From: a bacterium (candidate division B38) B3_B38
GTDB taxonomy: Bacteria; Acidobacteriota; B3-B38; Guanabaribacteriales; B3-B38
Assembly (NCBI GenBank): GCA_005223145.1
Contig: NJBL01000010.1
Location: 1 to 46,228 of the forward strand
Reading direction: 5' to 3'
DNA length: 46,228 bases
Under the pieces are notes generated by a model. The model was not told where the DNA came from. It searched no databases and saw only the letters and a program-made list of their open reading frames with translations. Made by a program: the position numbers and the translations under genes. Positions 24,264 through 34,509 of this stretch are shown piece after piece (position 1 is the stretch's first letter; every line of letters begins with the position of its first letter).

Positions 24264-25088
24264 ATGAAGCTATCCCGAAAAAAGATAGAGGAACTTAAGG
24301 AGACAGCCCGCATCTGCCGCCGTGACATCCTCCGCATGACTACCTTAGCCGCTTCGGGGCATCCGGGTGGTTCCCTCTCCTGCATTGACATCCTGGTCAC
24401 CCTCTTCTTCGCCAGGATGCGCCATAACCCTCGCCAGCCGAAGTGGGAGGGCAGAGACCGTTTCTTCCTCTCCAAAGGGCACAGCTGCCCCGCCCTCTAT
24501 GCCGTCCTCAGCCGGGCAGGTTACTTCCCGGTGGAGGAGCTCGATACCCTGCGAAAGCTGAACTCCATTCTTCAGGGGCATCCCGACATGCTCTATACCC
24601 CGGGGGTGGAGGTCTCCTCAGGCTCCCTGGGGCAGGGGCTTTCCATTGGCAACGGAGTAGCCCTGGCAGCCAAGTTGGACCGAAGGGATATCAAGGTCTA
24701 TGTGATGATGGGGGATGGGGAGTGTCAGGAGGGGATGGTATGGGAGGCGGCGATGACCTCCGCCCAGCACAAGCTGGATAACCTCTGCGCTTTTGTCGAT
24801 TATAACCGACTGCAAATTGATGGCTGGATAGATGACATAAAATCGCTGGAGCCACTCCAGCTCAAATGGGAGTCTTTCGGATGGAAAGCCCTCATTATTG
24901 ATGGGCACTCTATTGAAGAAATCTGGGAGGGACTGATGGAGGCGGACAGAACCAAGGGCAAACCGACCGTCTGCATTGCCCGCACTGTGAAGGGAAAAGG
25001 GGTCTCCTTTATGGAGAACCAGGCCAAATACCATGGGATGGCCTTAACCCCCGAGGAGCTAAGCAAGGCTCTGCAGGAGCTGGAATGA
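24264..25088 (+). CDS. Transketolase, N-terminal (thiamine diphosphate) subunit
   Basis: This is the first half of a split transketolase, an enzyme of the non-oxidative pentose phosphate pathway that transfers two-carbon units between sugar phosphates. The 274-residue protein holds the substrate and cofactor motifs ASGHPGGSLS and the thiamine-diphosphate signature GDGECQEGMVWEA...DYNRLQIDG. The rest of the enzyme is encoded directly downstream. The start has GAGG upstream. Split transketolases are common in archaea and many anaerobic bacteria, so the arrangement is not damage. It needs the partner subunit for activity. Confidence 0.95.
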   Translation: MKLSRKKIEELKETARICRRDILRMTTLAASGHPGGSLSCIDILVTLFFARMRHNPRQPKWEGRDRFFLSKGHSCPALYAVLSRAGYFPVEELDTLRKLNSILQGHPDMLYTPGVEVSSGSLGQGLSIGNGVALAAKLDRRDIKVYVMMGDGECQEGMVWEAAMTSAQHKLDNLCAFVDYNRLQIDGWIDDIKSLEPLQLKWESFGWKALIIDGHSIEEIWEGLMEADRTKGKPTVCIARTVKGKGVSFMENQAKYHGMALTPEELSKALQELE

Positions 25089-25132
25089 CCCCCATGACCA
25101 GGGAGAACCCAACTTCTGGAAGGGAATGAATT

Positions 25133-26068
25133 ATGGAGATGCTGGGAACAAGAGATGTCTACGGGAAGACCTTGGTGGAGCTCGGTCGAGAGAATGAGAA
25201 TATTGTGGTACTGGATGCCGACCTGGCCAGCTCCACCCGAACGAGCTACTTCGCTAAGGAGTTCCCTCACCGCTTCTTCAATATGGGTGTGTCAGAGCAG
25301 GACCTCATTGGCACAGCGGCGGGATTAGCCCTGGCGGGGAAGCTCCCTTTTGTATCCTCTTTCGCCATCTTCCTGGCGGGGAAGGGGTGGGAGCCGATAC
25401 GCCAGTCCATCTGTATCCCCAATCTGGATGTTAAGCTGGTGGCTACCCATGGGGGAATCACCGTGGGAGAGGACGGTGCCTCCCATCACAGCACTGAGGA
25501 CTTTGCCCTTATGCGAGTGCTTCCAAATATGACGGTCATCTGCCCTGCCGATGGGGTGGAGACGGAGAAGGCGATCCGGGAGATTGTGAAGCACCGAGGA
25601 CCAACCTATGTGCGATTAGCCAGACCCAAATTTCCTGTTGTCTTAGACCATACTTACCAATTTCAACTGGGGCGCTCCTTCACCCTGCGGGAGGGAAAAG
25701 ATTTAACCATGATAGCCACCGGTATTATGGTCTATAATTGCTTGCGCGCTGCCGAAGAGCTGGACAAGGAGGGGATATCAGCTGCGGTGGTCAATATGTC
25801 AACCCTCAAACCGATAGATGTCCCCGCCATTGCCAGAGCAGCCCGCCAGACAGGGGCTATCCTCACCGCCGAGGAGCATTCGGTCATCGGGGGATTGGGG
25901 AGTGCGGTGGCAGAGGTGGTAAGCCAGAACTGCCCGGTTCCTATGAAGATAATCGGGGTGGACGACCTCTTTGGAGTGTCAGGAAATGCGGATAAGTTAA
26001 TGGAGCATTTCCGGCTGACCTACCCTTATATAGTCGAAGGTGCCCGTCAATTGCTTGGAATGAAATAG
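25133..26068 (+). CDS. Transketolase, C-terminal subunit
   Basis: This is the second half of the split transketolase: a pyrimidine-binding domain (VLDADLASSTRTSYF, GVSEQDLIGTAAGLAL) with the catalytic Glu in SEQD, then the C-terminal domain (about 185-311). The 311-residue length is normal. It starts 44 bp after the N-terminal subunit with AAGGGAATGA upstream. DXS-like proteins share this fold, but the split form and the pairing with the N-terminal subunit support transketolase. The gene is convergent with recO, with 38 bp between their ends and no clear terminator. Confidence 0.95.
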   Translation: MEMLGTRDVYGKTLVELGRENENIVVLDADLASSTRTSYFAKEFPHRFFNMGVSEQDLIGTAAGLALAGKLPFVSSFAIFLAGKGWEPIRQSICIPNLDVKLVATHGGITVGEDGASHHSTEDFALMRVLPNMTVICPADGVETEKAIREIVKHRGPTYVRLARPKFPVVLDHTYQFQLGRSFTLREGKDLTMIATGIMVYNCLRAAEELDKEGISAAVVNMSTLKPIDVPAIARAARQTGAILTAEEHSVIGGLGSAVAEVVSQNCPVPMKIIGVDDLFGVSGNADKLMEHFRLTYPYIVEGARQLLGMK

Positions 26069-26106
26069 CTCTCCTCAGCATCGGGGAATGGCTCAGTGCT
26101 CTCTTA

Positions 26107-26868
26107 TCACTCCTGCCTGAAGAGTTGACGGAAAAATACCAAGGAAGGGGGCTCTTTCCCCAGATGGAAAAGAATCAATCTCCAGGTGAGAAGCCCAATC
26201 TCCTTCTCGGAGTCCACCATCTCTTTCCCGTTCTTGAAATCCAACAGGTTCTTCCTCAGAATAGAGGAGATGGTCCTTATAGCGCGTGGGGATAGACTTT
26301 CCCCCTTTTGAGGTAAACGATGGGAACAGGTGGGACAGAGGAATCCTCCCCCGGGGAGGACGGAAACGCTTGCATTCCTGGCGAACCTTCTGCCACATCG
26401 GCTGCAGCTCCTTAGCGAAGGGAATAGACCGTTGAGCTTGAGCAACCAGATCTCAAAATAGCGAGCAATAATAAGGGGCTTTATCTGAGACTCAACTCCC
26501 TTTAACCCGGCAAGAAGCAGCCTGAAGAGGTTTTCGTTGGGGTCCCTCTCCTGAGAGAACCCGTCCACCAAATCGGCAAGGTATGCCAACAGGCTGGCAG
26601 TTACTATCTCCCGCTGAAATGTATAGTAAGAACGGATTATGTCGCAGCTATCTATTTGAACCAGCTCCTGGGGTCTTTTCTCAAAGAATATCAGGTTCAC
26701 ATAGGTGAAGGGTTCCAGCCCACCACCGAAGGGGTTCTTCAGCAACCGAGCGCCTCTCGCCACCCCCCGGAGCTTCCCGAACTTCCTGGTGAAAAAGACT
26801 ACAATCTTATCGCTCTCACCGAGCTTAAAGCTCTTGAGAATAAGGGTTTGGCTCTGCTGCAAGGGCAT
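26107..26868 (-). CDS. recO: DNA repair protein RecO
   Basis: RecO loads RecA at gaps in the RecF pathway. The 253-residue protein has the N-terminal OB-fold (LILKSFKLGESDKIVVFFTRKFGK), a helical middle and a zinc finger CSRCGRRF...CPTCSHR (about residues 155-182). All four Cys are present. GGGGAGGA sits just before the ATG. It lies 100 bp downstream of a methyltransferase gene on the same strand, but nothing shows a functional link. With endonuclease Q, LigA and the lexA operon it adds to the repair genes in the window. Confidence 0.95.
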   Translation of the reverse strand: MPLQQSQTLILKSFKLGESDKIVVFFTRKFGKLRGVARGARLLKNPFGGGLEPFTYVNLIFFEKRPQELVQIDSCDIIRSYYTFQREIVTASLLAYLADLVDGFSQERDPNENLFRLLLAGLKGVESQIKPLIIARYFEIWLLKLNGLFPSLRSCSRCGRRFARNASVSVLPGGGFLCPTCSHRLPQKGESLSPRAIRTISSILRKNLLDFKNGKEMVDSEKEIGLLTWRLILFHLGKEPPSLVFFRQLFRQE

Positions 26869-26968
26869 ATAGTCCTCCCCTGGGTTTCAGAGAGAGAAAA
26901 TAGTTATGATTGCCGGTCAGGAATCTGATCTGAGATAGGTGCTTCTCGCACCCCTTACTATTGCCATC

Positions 26969-27592
26969 TTAGGGGGTGGTATTATTGATAAATTGGATAA
27001 GCTTCCACCCCTTGAAAAGGTTCACCCGATGAAGTTCCTTCACCTCCAGCTTCAGCCCCTCCAAGAGTTCCTCCATGGTAAGCCCGTTGCGAAAGCCCAA
27101 CCTCTGGCATAAGGGAGAGAAGAGAAGCTCAAGCCGGGCAAGTAACCTGTTGTCGCTGCAAAAGTGATTTAAGATAATAATCTTCCCGCCGGGCTTACAA
27201 ACCTTCTTCATAGCGCGGACAACCCCCACCAGGTCGGGGGCAACGCTCATCACATAAGCGGCGATAACCCCATCAAATTTCCGTCCATCGAAGTTCATCC
27301 GAGCGGCATCCATCAACTGCAGAGTGACATTTGATAGCCGAAGGCTCTTTATCCTCTCCTCGGCAATCTGGAGCATAGGATGGGAGATGTCGATCCCCAT
27401 CACATCACAACAGGAAGGGTAATAGCGAAGGGACAACCCGGTTCCGATGCCGACCTCCAGTATTCGGTCTCCCTCTTTTATTTCCAGCAGCTCGATTGCC
27501 TTCTGCCGCCCTTCCTTAAATATGCTGCCAAAGATAAAGTCATAATAACGAGCACACCGAGAATAGGCACGCTTAACCATCTCCTCATCCAT
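26969..27592 (-). CDS. Class I methyltransferase, PmtA-like
   Basis: The 207-residue protein shows the SAM-binding motif RILEVGIGTGLSLRYYP followed by GIDISHPML and CKPGGKIIILNHF. The opening YSRCARYYDFIFGSIFKEGR resembles phosphatidylethanolamine N-methyltransferase PmtA of alphaproteobacteria and UbiE/MenG relatives. A membrane-lipid substrate is thus plausible but not proven. An excellent AGGGAGGTG precedes the ATG. It lies 88 bp after the nicotinamidase-like gene and 100 bp before recO. Confidence 0.8.
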   Translation of the reverse strand: MDEEMVKRAYSRCARYYDFIFGSIFKEGRQKAIELLEIKEGDRILEVGIGTGLSLRYYPSCCDVMGIDISHPMLQIAEERIKSLRLSNVTLQLMDAARMNFDGRKFDGVIAAYVMSVAPDLVGVVRAMKKVCKPGGKIIILNHFCSDNRLLARLELLFSPLCQRLGFRNGLTMEELLEGLKLEVKELHRVNLFKGWKLIQFINNTTP

Positions 27593-27680
27593 AGCACACC
27601 TCCCTCAGAGTTTATTGTGGCCGGTAATCGCAAGACTGCTTCTCTTTATAAAAAATAGCGGGACCCTCCCTTCTTTTTTC

Positions 27681-28217
27681 TCATCTCACCTTCGGCTTCA
27701 AAACCTCCCGCAGCTGTCTGAGGGCAAACCTGTGGTTCTCCTCATCAAGAGCGGCAACCTGCTCTTCGGAGACCGAAATCCTGTATCCCCTCATATATGC
27801 ATCGGCTCCCGTATAGAGGATGCAGATATTGGTTACTACCCCGGTAAGGATTAGCTCGTCAACCCCCAGCCTTCTCAGAAGGCTATCCAGCTCGGTCTCA
27901 AAGAATCCCGAATAAGAGGTTTTGGCGATAATGTGGTCGCCCGGCTGTGGCTTCAGCTCGGAGACCAGCTCCGCCCCTTCAGTCCCCTTGACCGCATGAG
28001 GGGGCCAGACCTGAAATTCGGGGTCGTCGGCTTGGTGCTGGTCGCATAGATAAATTATGGGGATTCCTTTCCTTCTCGCCTTATTGAGTTCGCTCTTGAT
28101 GCTGGCTATTATGTTTCGCGCTGCTGGAATCTCAAGGGGTGACCCTGGGAGGACAAAGTCGTTCAGCATATCAATTATTAATAAAGCTCTTTTCCCTATT
28201 TTCGCTACTCCCTTCAA
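27681..28217 (-). CDS. Nicotinamidase-like cysteine hydrolase (isochorismatase superfamily)
   Basis: This 178-residue hydrolase most likely converts nicotinamide to nicotinate. The triad is Asp16 (LLIIDMLND), Lys99 (AKTSYSGF) and Cys132 (TNICILYTG). A metal site typical of nicotinamidases is also present: Asp59 and His61 in CDQH, Glu67, and His74 in WPPHAVKGT; plain isochorismatases lack it. The start is TTG 28217, with AGAGGAA 6 nt upstream; no in-frame ATG or GTG fits better. It has its own promoter. The nicotinate phosphoribosyltransferase gene lies in the same strand block, so the two would form the two-step salvage of nicotinamide to NaMN. Confidence 0.8.
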   Translation of the reverse strand: MKGVAKIGKRALLIIDMLNDFVLPGSPLEIPAARNIIASIKSELNKARRKGIPIIYLCDQHQADDPEFQVWPPHAVKGTEGAELVSELKPQPGDHIIAKTSYSGFFETELDSLLRRLGVDELILTGVVTNICILYTGADAYMRGYRISVSEEQVAALDEENHRFALRQLREVLKPKVR

Positions 28218-28268
28218 GAGAAATTCCTCTTATTTTACAACTCCTTTCCATACTGTCCAAAGTAGATA

Positions 28269-28297
28269 AAAATATCACAAGCTCTGAAGAATGTCAA
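28269..28297 (-). promoter_or_regulatory. Promoter of nicotinamidase-like gene
   Basis: On the minus strand a perfect TTGACA (28297-28292) and TATTTT (28274-28269) are spaced by 17 bp, with a leader of about 45 nt. It shows that the gene can be expressed apart from the upstream operon. Confidence 0.6.
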
Positions 28298-28338
28298 AGA
28301 AAAATAAGAGGCAGTGGCTTCCCCGCGGCTCAAAGGGG

Positions 28339-29319
28339 TCAATCTTTGTGTTTGAGCTGATAAAACTCCTCGGTGAGGGTGATGATGTCCTGGCTATCTT
28401 GCAATCCCTCTACCAGATGCTCAGGGATGGCGCCTATCCCATTGAAAGCCCCGCTCATGGCCCCCTGGATGGCACCGGTGGTATCGGTATCGCCACCCAC
28501 ATTTATCACCTTTACCACATTGGAGAGGAAACTGTGCGGGGAGCGAAGGAAGTAATAGAGGCAAATCAACACCGTGGGTATGACATAAGGGGTAATCCCG
28601 CCGCCCCATCCCCACGGTCCTATCTCCGGCTCGCCGGAATGGGTAATCTCCCTCACCGCCTCCCCTTCGTCAATCTTCAGCCATCGCGGGAGCTGGCTTA
28701 TAGCCCGGGCAAAGCCGGAATGAACCTGCGAGGCAGCCGAAGCTAACAGGTCTATCAGCTCCTCTCCATCTATAGCATCGTGATTGAGTCCATAGGCTAC
28801 CGTGGTGGCGACCGCTATCGCCCCGGCTATTGACCTCTCATCTTTGTGGGTGATGATACTGGCGGTAGTGGCATCGGAGACGATGCGGTCGGGATGGTCG
28901 TGATTCCACAGACCGATGGGGCTGGCTCGCATGGCAGTGCCGTTGCCTGCTCGCCCCCGAGGGGTCCCCGCCTCCTCCCAGGAGACCTTTCCCGAAATGA
29001 GGTTGAACACCGCTTCGGTGCAGCTTCCTCCCGCACCTATGATCTCACCCTTCTGCCATAAGGGGACAAACTCATCGGCAATCGTTCTCCCATCCACTTT
29101 TCCTTCCTTCAGAATAGCCCGCATGATAGCCAGGGTCATCTGGGTATCGTCGGTGTATTGACCCGGAGGATAAGGATAGAAGCCCCGGTAATAGAACCTC
29201 CCTCCCTCACCGGGAAGAAGCTGACCGGGTGGAGAGCCTTCCAGAGGTGCCCCCAGAGCGTCCCCCACCCCAGTCCCTACGATGCAGCCTAAAAACTTTT
29301 CCTTTATGGAAGTTGTCAT
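28339..29319 (-). CDS. ADP-ribosylglycohydrolase family protein
   Basis: This 326-residue all-helical hydrolase belongs to the DraG/ARH family, which removes ADP-ribose from proteins or other ADP-ribosyl conjugates using a dinuclear Mg site. The metal motifs are seen: GVGDALGAPLEG, QYTDDTQMTLAIM and GGDTDTTGAIQGAMSGA. Length and layout are typical. The natural substrate is not shown. It is 31 bp downstream of the Mut7-C gene in a minus-strand run that begins at the nicotinate phosphoribosyltransferase gene. No ADP-ribosyltransferase is visible nearby, so it may act on host-wide or metabolic ADP-ribosylation. Confidence 0.9.
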   Translation of the reverse strand: MTTSIKEKFLGCIVGTGVGDALGAPLEGSPPGQLLPGEGGRFYYRGFYPYPPGQYTDDTQMTLAIMRAILKEGKVDGRTIADEFVPLWQKGEIIGAGGSCTEAVFNLISGKVSWEEAGTPRGRAGNGTAMRASPIGLWNHDHPDRIVSDATTASIITHKDERSIAGAIAVATTVAYGLNHDAIDGEELIDLLASAASQVHSGFARAISQLPRWLKIDEGEAVREITHSGEPEIGPWGWGGGITPYVIPTVLICLYYFLRSPHSFLSNVVKVINVGGDTDTTGAIQGAMSGAFNGIGAIPEHLVEGLQDSQDIITLTEEFYQLKHKD

Positions 29320-29350
29320 CTCTTAATCTCCTGATTCATTTAAAGGGCTA

Positions 29351-29836
29351 TTACGGCAGTGGTGTAGAGGTGGTGGATCCCAATTTGGAGAGCCGGTCGA
29401 AAACCCTGCTTATGTGGGTTCCCCTCCAGTAAATCCTGTCGCAGCGGGTGCAGTAGGCGAAGCTTCTCTGGGTTTTATAGACATAGGGTGGGACCCTCCC
29501 CTTAACCTTCCCCTTGGATAGAGTCTTAAGAGGGGTGTTGCACAGCAGGCACCTTCTCAGTATACGCCGGCTGGGAGGCTTGAGCTTAAATTCATCTATC
29601 ACCTGCTTCAACTGCTCCAACACCTGGTCGCTCTCAATAAGGAGGCAGCGGCGAGCGAGTTTCCTTTTGATAAGATGGGTATCTCGGGTGAGAATGACCC
29701 TCCCTTCCTGAAGGGCACGGTAAACCAGCTCCTCATCGTTGATATCCGAATAGTAAGCGGTATCGTATCCGAGAATTCTCAGCCACTTGGCCAGTCTACC
29801 CAGCATGCAATCTGCCAGAAAGATGATAGCAGCCAT
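29351..29836 (-). CDS. Mut7-C RNase-domain protein with zinc ribbon
   Basis: The 161-residue protein has a PIN-like Mut7-C domain (FLADCMLGRLAKWLRILGYD, Asp8 and VILTRDTHL) followed by a zinc ribbon (CLLCNTPL then CTRCDRIYW). The family is predicted to be an RNase; its targets in bacteria are unknown. It starts 3 bp after the radical SAM gene stop, so the two are translationally coupled, and it precedes the ADP-ribosylglycohydrolase gene by 31 bp. No ribosome binding site of note is seen apart from the coupling. Confidence 0.88.
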   Translation of the reverse strand: MAAIIFLADCMLGRLAKWLRILGYDTAYYSDINDEELVYRALQEGRVILTRDTHLIKRKLARRCLLIESDQVLEQLKQVIDEFKLKPPSRRILRRCLLCNTPLKTLSKGKVKGRVPPYVYKTQRSFAYCTRCDRIYWRGTHISRVFDRLSKLGSTTSTPLP

Positions 29837-29839
29837 AGC

Positions 29840-30748
29840 TTAAAACCACAATATAAGGCGCCGGGAGGAGAAGCCACGATATAGCCCTTCCTTGCGAGCC
29901 AAATCTATGGCAGCCTGGAACTCCTCGCCGGTGATGGAGCGGTTCACCGGAGGGTAGCTATCCGCCTTGAATAAGGGGCGATACTGGTCCATTATGTTCA
30001 CATAGCTGTGAGGGGATAGCTCATGAGCGATAAAGCGGACTATGTCGGCGGTGCCCGCCAGGTTGTTAGGGAGAACCAGATGGCGAATCAACAGCCCCCG
30101 CTGGGCAATCCCCTGGGAATCTATCTGGAGGTCGCCTACCTGCCGGTGCATCTCCTTTAGCGCCTCTTTGGCCACCTGGGGATAACGGTTGATTCCCGAG
30201 AGCTTGAAAGCTTTCTCCTCGTCCGAGTATTTGAAATCGGGCATATAGATATCGACCACCCCCTCCAGCAGCTTCAGCACCTCCATTGGCTCGTATCCCC
30301 CACAGTTGTAAACAATAGGGATATGCAGCCCTTCCTGCCGGGCATAGTAGAGGGCTTCCAGTATCTGGGGAGTCTGAGGGGTGGGGGTTACCAGGTTGAT
30401 ATTATGGCAACCTCTTTGCTGCAGGTGCAGCATAATGGTGGCTAAATTTTCCGGGGAGACCTCCTCGCCGTGGCGGTAGTGGCTGATGTCGTAGTTCTGG
30501 CAGAACATACAGTCAAGGTTGCAGCTGGTGAAAAATATGGTCCCCGAGCCGCGCCTCCCTACCAGAGGTGGCTCTTCGCCGAAGTGCGGTCCGGAGCTGG
30601 AAATTACCAGGCTGCTGCTTAGTTGACAGTAGCCCTTCTCCCCCTGGAGGCGGTTGACTCCGCACTGACGGGGGCATACCCTGCACTCCTCCAGCAGGCG
30701 ATGGGCGCTCTGATACCTCTTTTTCAGCTCCTCCAGAGTGATGTTCAT
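29840..30748 (-). CDS. PflX-type radical SAM protein
   Basis: This 302-residue radical SAM enzyme of the PflX (COG1313) group is distantly related to pyruvate formate-lyase activating enzymes. It has the SAM cluster motif CNLDCMFC (Cys76, Cys80, Cys83) and an N-terminal Cys-rich patch CRVCPRQC...C (Cys22, 25, 29, 41) that may hold a second Fe-S cluster or zinc. Its reaction is not known. It is 8 bp downstream of the Mth938-like gene and 3 bp upstream of the Mut7-C gene. The only glycyl radical enzyme in the window is a broken fragment 29 kb away, so a link cannot be argued from position. Confidence 0.88.
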   Translation of the reverse strand: MNITLEELKKRYQSAHRLLEECRVCPRQCGVNRLQGEKGYCQLSSSLVISSSGPHFGEEPPLVGRRGSGTIFFTSCNLDCMFCQNYDISHYRHGEEVSPENLATIMLHLQQRGCHNINLVTPTPQTPQILEALYYARQEGLHIPIVYNCGGYEPMEVLKLLEGVVDIYMPDFKYSDEEKAFKLSGINRYPQVAKEALKEMHRQVGDLQIDSQGIAQRGLLIRHLVLPNNLAGTADIVRFIAHELSPHSYVNIMDQYRPLFKADSYPPVNRSITGEEFQAAIDLARKEGLYRGFSSRRLILWF

Positions 30749-30756
30749 TCTCTTTT

Positions 30757-31098
30757 TTAACAGGTCAGGTGAAGGGCAGCGACGGTCTTCTTGTCGCCAT
30801 GAAGGCGGTTGTAAGTCTGACAGGCGTCAGCGGTTCGCTGCACTATCAGCTCGATGGGGCTTTCTCGGAAAAATCTCTCTGTCTCCGGGGCTATCTTCAT
30901 CAGCCCGCTGTCCCCGGTGCCGACGATGAGGAGTTCCGGGCTGAAATCTATCACCGCCTGGAGGTCTTCCAGTTGAAGCAGATGCCCCTGCAGCCGCCAC
31001 CAATGGCTGTCTAACCGGTGGGGGTAAATAATCACATCCGAAGTGTATCTCTCACCGTTGATTACTATATTTCCAAATGAGTAAGAGTCGATCACCAC
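30757..31098 (-). CDS. Mth938-like domain protein
   Basis: This 113-residue protein of the Mth938/DUF498 (NDUFAF3-like) family has an alpha/beta fold with the conserved core PELLIVGTGDSGLMKIAPET and the C-terminal ACQTYNRLHGDKKTVAALHLTC. Eukaryotic relatives help assemble respiratory complex I; the bacterial role is unknown. The start is GTG 31098 with AGGAGA 5-7 nt upstream. It sits between ligA (28 bp) and the radical SAM gene (8 bp). Confidence 0.88.
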   Translation of the reverse strand: MVIDSYSFGNIVINGERYTSDVIIYPHRLDSHWWRLQGHLLQLEDLQAVIDFSPELLIVGTGDSGLMKIAPETERFFRESPIELIVQRTADACQTYNRLHGDKKTVAALHLTC

Positions 31099-31126
31099 TT
31101 TGTCTCCTCTTATAAAGCCGATACGG

Positions 31127-33148
<2,022 letters not shown>

Positions 33149-33180
33149 TTATACCTCTGAGTGGTAAGCCTCTGATAAAG

Positions 33181-34359
33181 TCAGAGTTCGTAGTGGCTCA
33201 ATTGCCCCAAAACATATCCTCTCAGCTCCTGAGGGGAGGGAAGGGGATAGACCACTTCCCCTCTTTCAACGAGGGATATGGTCAAATTCTCAAACTTCCC
33301 GCCGCAGGGGCAGTCCCCTTCAGGCTCGCTCTCGGGAAGAACGCGATAGGTAAAGCACTGCGGACACCGCACCAGCTTTTTTCGCCCCGACTCCTTCCCC
33401 CGCTTGGCGATGGGCTCCCCTTCAATCTCTACGATATCCAGAGAGAAGTTGACCACCGGGGCGTTGGAGATGAAGGTCCCCACCCCATAGCCGTCGACCA
33501 GAGGATTAAGCTCGAGAATGGATTGCTCATCTACCCCTCCGCTGACGAAGAGTTTGACATCGTTATACCCCCTGAGGTCCAGTTCCCAACGGACCTCCTG
33601 GAGGATTTCCAAGAAGTTACCGCGTCGGCTGGAAGGGGTATCAAACCGGAGGCCATACAGCTCCTTTCCCAGAGACTCGGCGACCCTGAGGCTCTCGAAT
33701 TTCTCGTCGTTGAAGGTATCGATAAGGGATATTCTTTTTATATCTTTGTCGATGACTTCGTGGAAGGCTGTGGTAGCTTCTACGGCGTCCCCCATCACCA
33801 GGATCAGGGCATGTGGCATGGTCCCCTGGGGTTGCTCGCCGAGCATTTGGGCACTGAGAGCCTCGGAGACTGCATCGCATCCCCCGATAAAAGCACTCCT
33901 CTCGATCAAGGGGGAGATGGTGGGGTGCATTCGCCGGGCGCCGAAGCTGAAAAGGAATCGGTCGCCAGCCGCCTTGCGGCAGCGGGCGGCAGCGGTGGTT
34001 ATTCCACTCGATTGACAAAGCAAACCTAAGAGAGCGGTCTCATAGAGGCAAAAATCGATATAATTGCCTTCAATTGATAATACGGGCTGGCGGGATGAGA
34101 AGAAGGTTCCCTCCTTCAAGCCCTTTATGACCAGAGGAAATCCCTTGAAGAGACGGACCACCTCCTCCACTCCCCCCAACACACCCCACGACCAATTATG
34201 GGGAAAATTCTTGGCGAAAACCTCTGCCACCACCCGCTTGTTCACCCCTTTAGCCTTCAAAATCTGAAGGGTCCGCTGGAAATAGCAGTCGGTAAGCTCT
34301 CCCCCCTTTATCTGCTGAAAACTGGCGGTAAAAAAACCTTCGGAATCTTTATCTTTCAA
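33181..34359 (-). CDS. pncB: Nicotinate phosphoribosyltransferase
   Basis: This enzyme makes nicotinate mononucleotide from nicotinate and PRPP in NAD salvage. The 392-residue sequence shows SFGARRMHP, LIDTFNDE, LRFDTPSSRRGNF and the phosphate-binding FVSGGVDEQSI / GYGVGTFISNAP motifs. A C-terminal zinc ribbon (CPQC...CPCGG, about residues 333-356) is an extra often seen in the archaeal-type branch. It starts at TTG 34359 with GGGAGGAT 5 nt upstream; no ATG is available nearby. It leads a long minus-strand operon with ligA and has an extended -10 promoter. The adjacent nicotinamidase-like gene supports the salvage role. Confidence 0.92.
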   Translation of the reverse strand: MKDKDSEGFFTASFQQIKGGELTDCYFQRTLQILKAKGVNKRVVAEVFAKNFPHNWSWGVLGGVEEVVRLFKGFPLVIKGLKEGTFFSSRQPVLSIEGNYIDFCLYETALLGLLCQSSGITTAAARCRKAAGDRFLFSFGARRMHPTISPLIERSAFIGGCDAVSEALSAQMLGEQPQGTMPHALILVMGDAVEATTAFHEVIDKDIKRISLIDTFNDEKFESLRVAESLGKELYGLRFDTPSSRRGNFLEILQEVRWELDLRGYNDVKLFVSGGVDEQSILELNPLVDGYGVGTFISNAPVVNFSLDIVEIEGEPIAKRGKESGRKKLVRCPQCFTYRVLPESEPEGDCPCGGKFENLTISLVERGEVVYPLPSPQELRGYVLGQLSHYEL

Positions 34360-34454
34360 GCTATCCTCCCTTTAGAAATCTCCACCATAGAAAACTTCTC
34401 TCTGCATACCTTTCCAATTCTCTCGCAAGCTAAAAAACCAATTAAGTTGGGATA

Positions 34455-34484
34455 ATTATAGCAAAAACATCCCCCCTTTTTCAA
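34455..34484 (-). promoter_or_regulatory. Promoter of pncB-ligA operon
   Basis: On the minus strand TTGAAA (34484-34479), an 18-bp spacer and TATAAT (34460-34455) with an extended TGC predict a start near 34449 and a leader of about 90 nt. The leader was scanned for a riboswitch-like fold and nothing convincing was seen. Confidence 0.7.
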
Positions 34485-34509
34485 GATTCTCAGGGATAAT
34501 GGTATGTAT

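Noticed and set aside
27640-27680. Terminator after the nicotinamidase-like gene (GGGA/TCCC then T run on minus strand)
   Set aside because: The stem is only 4 bp and the T run does not directly follow it.
29840-30748. PflX radical SAM protein as activator of the glycyl radical enzyme at the left end
   Set aside because: The enzyme is a broken fragment 29 kb away and PflX proteins are not established activators.
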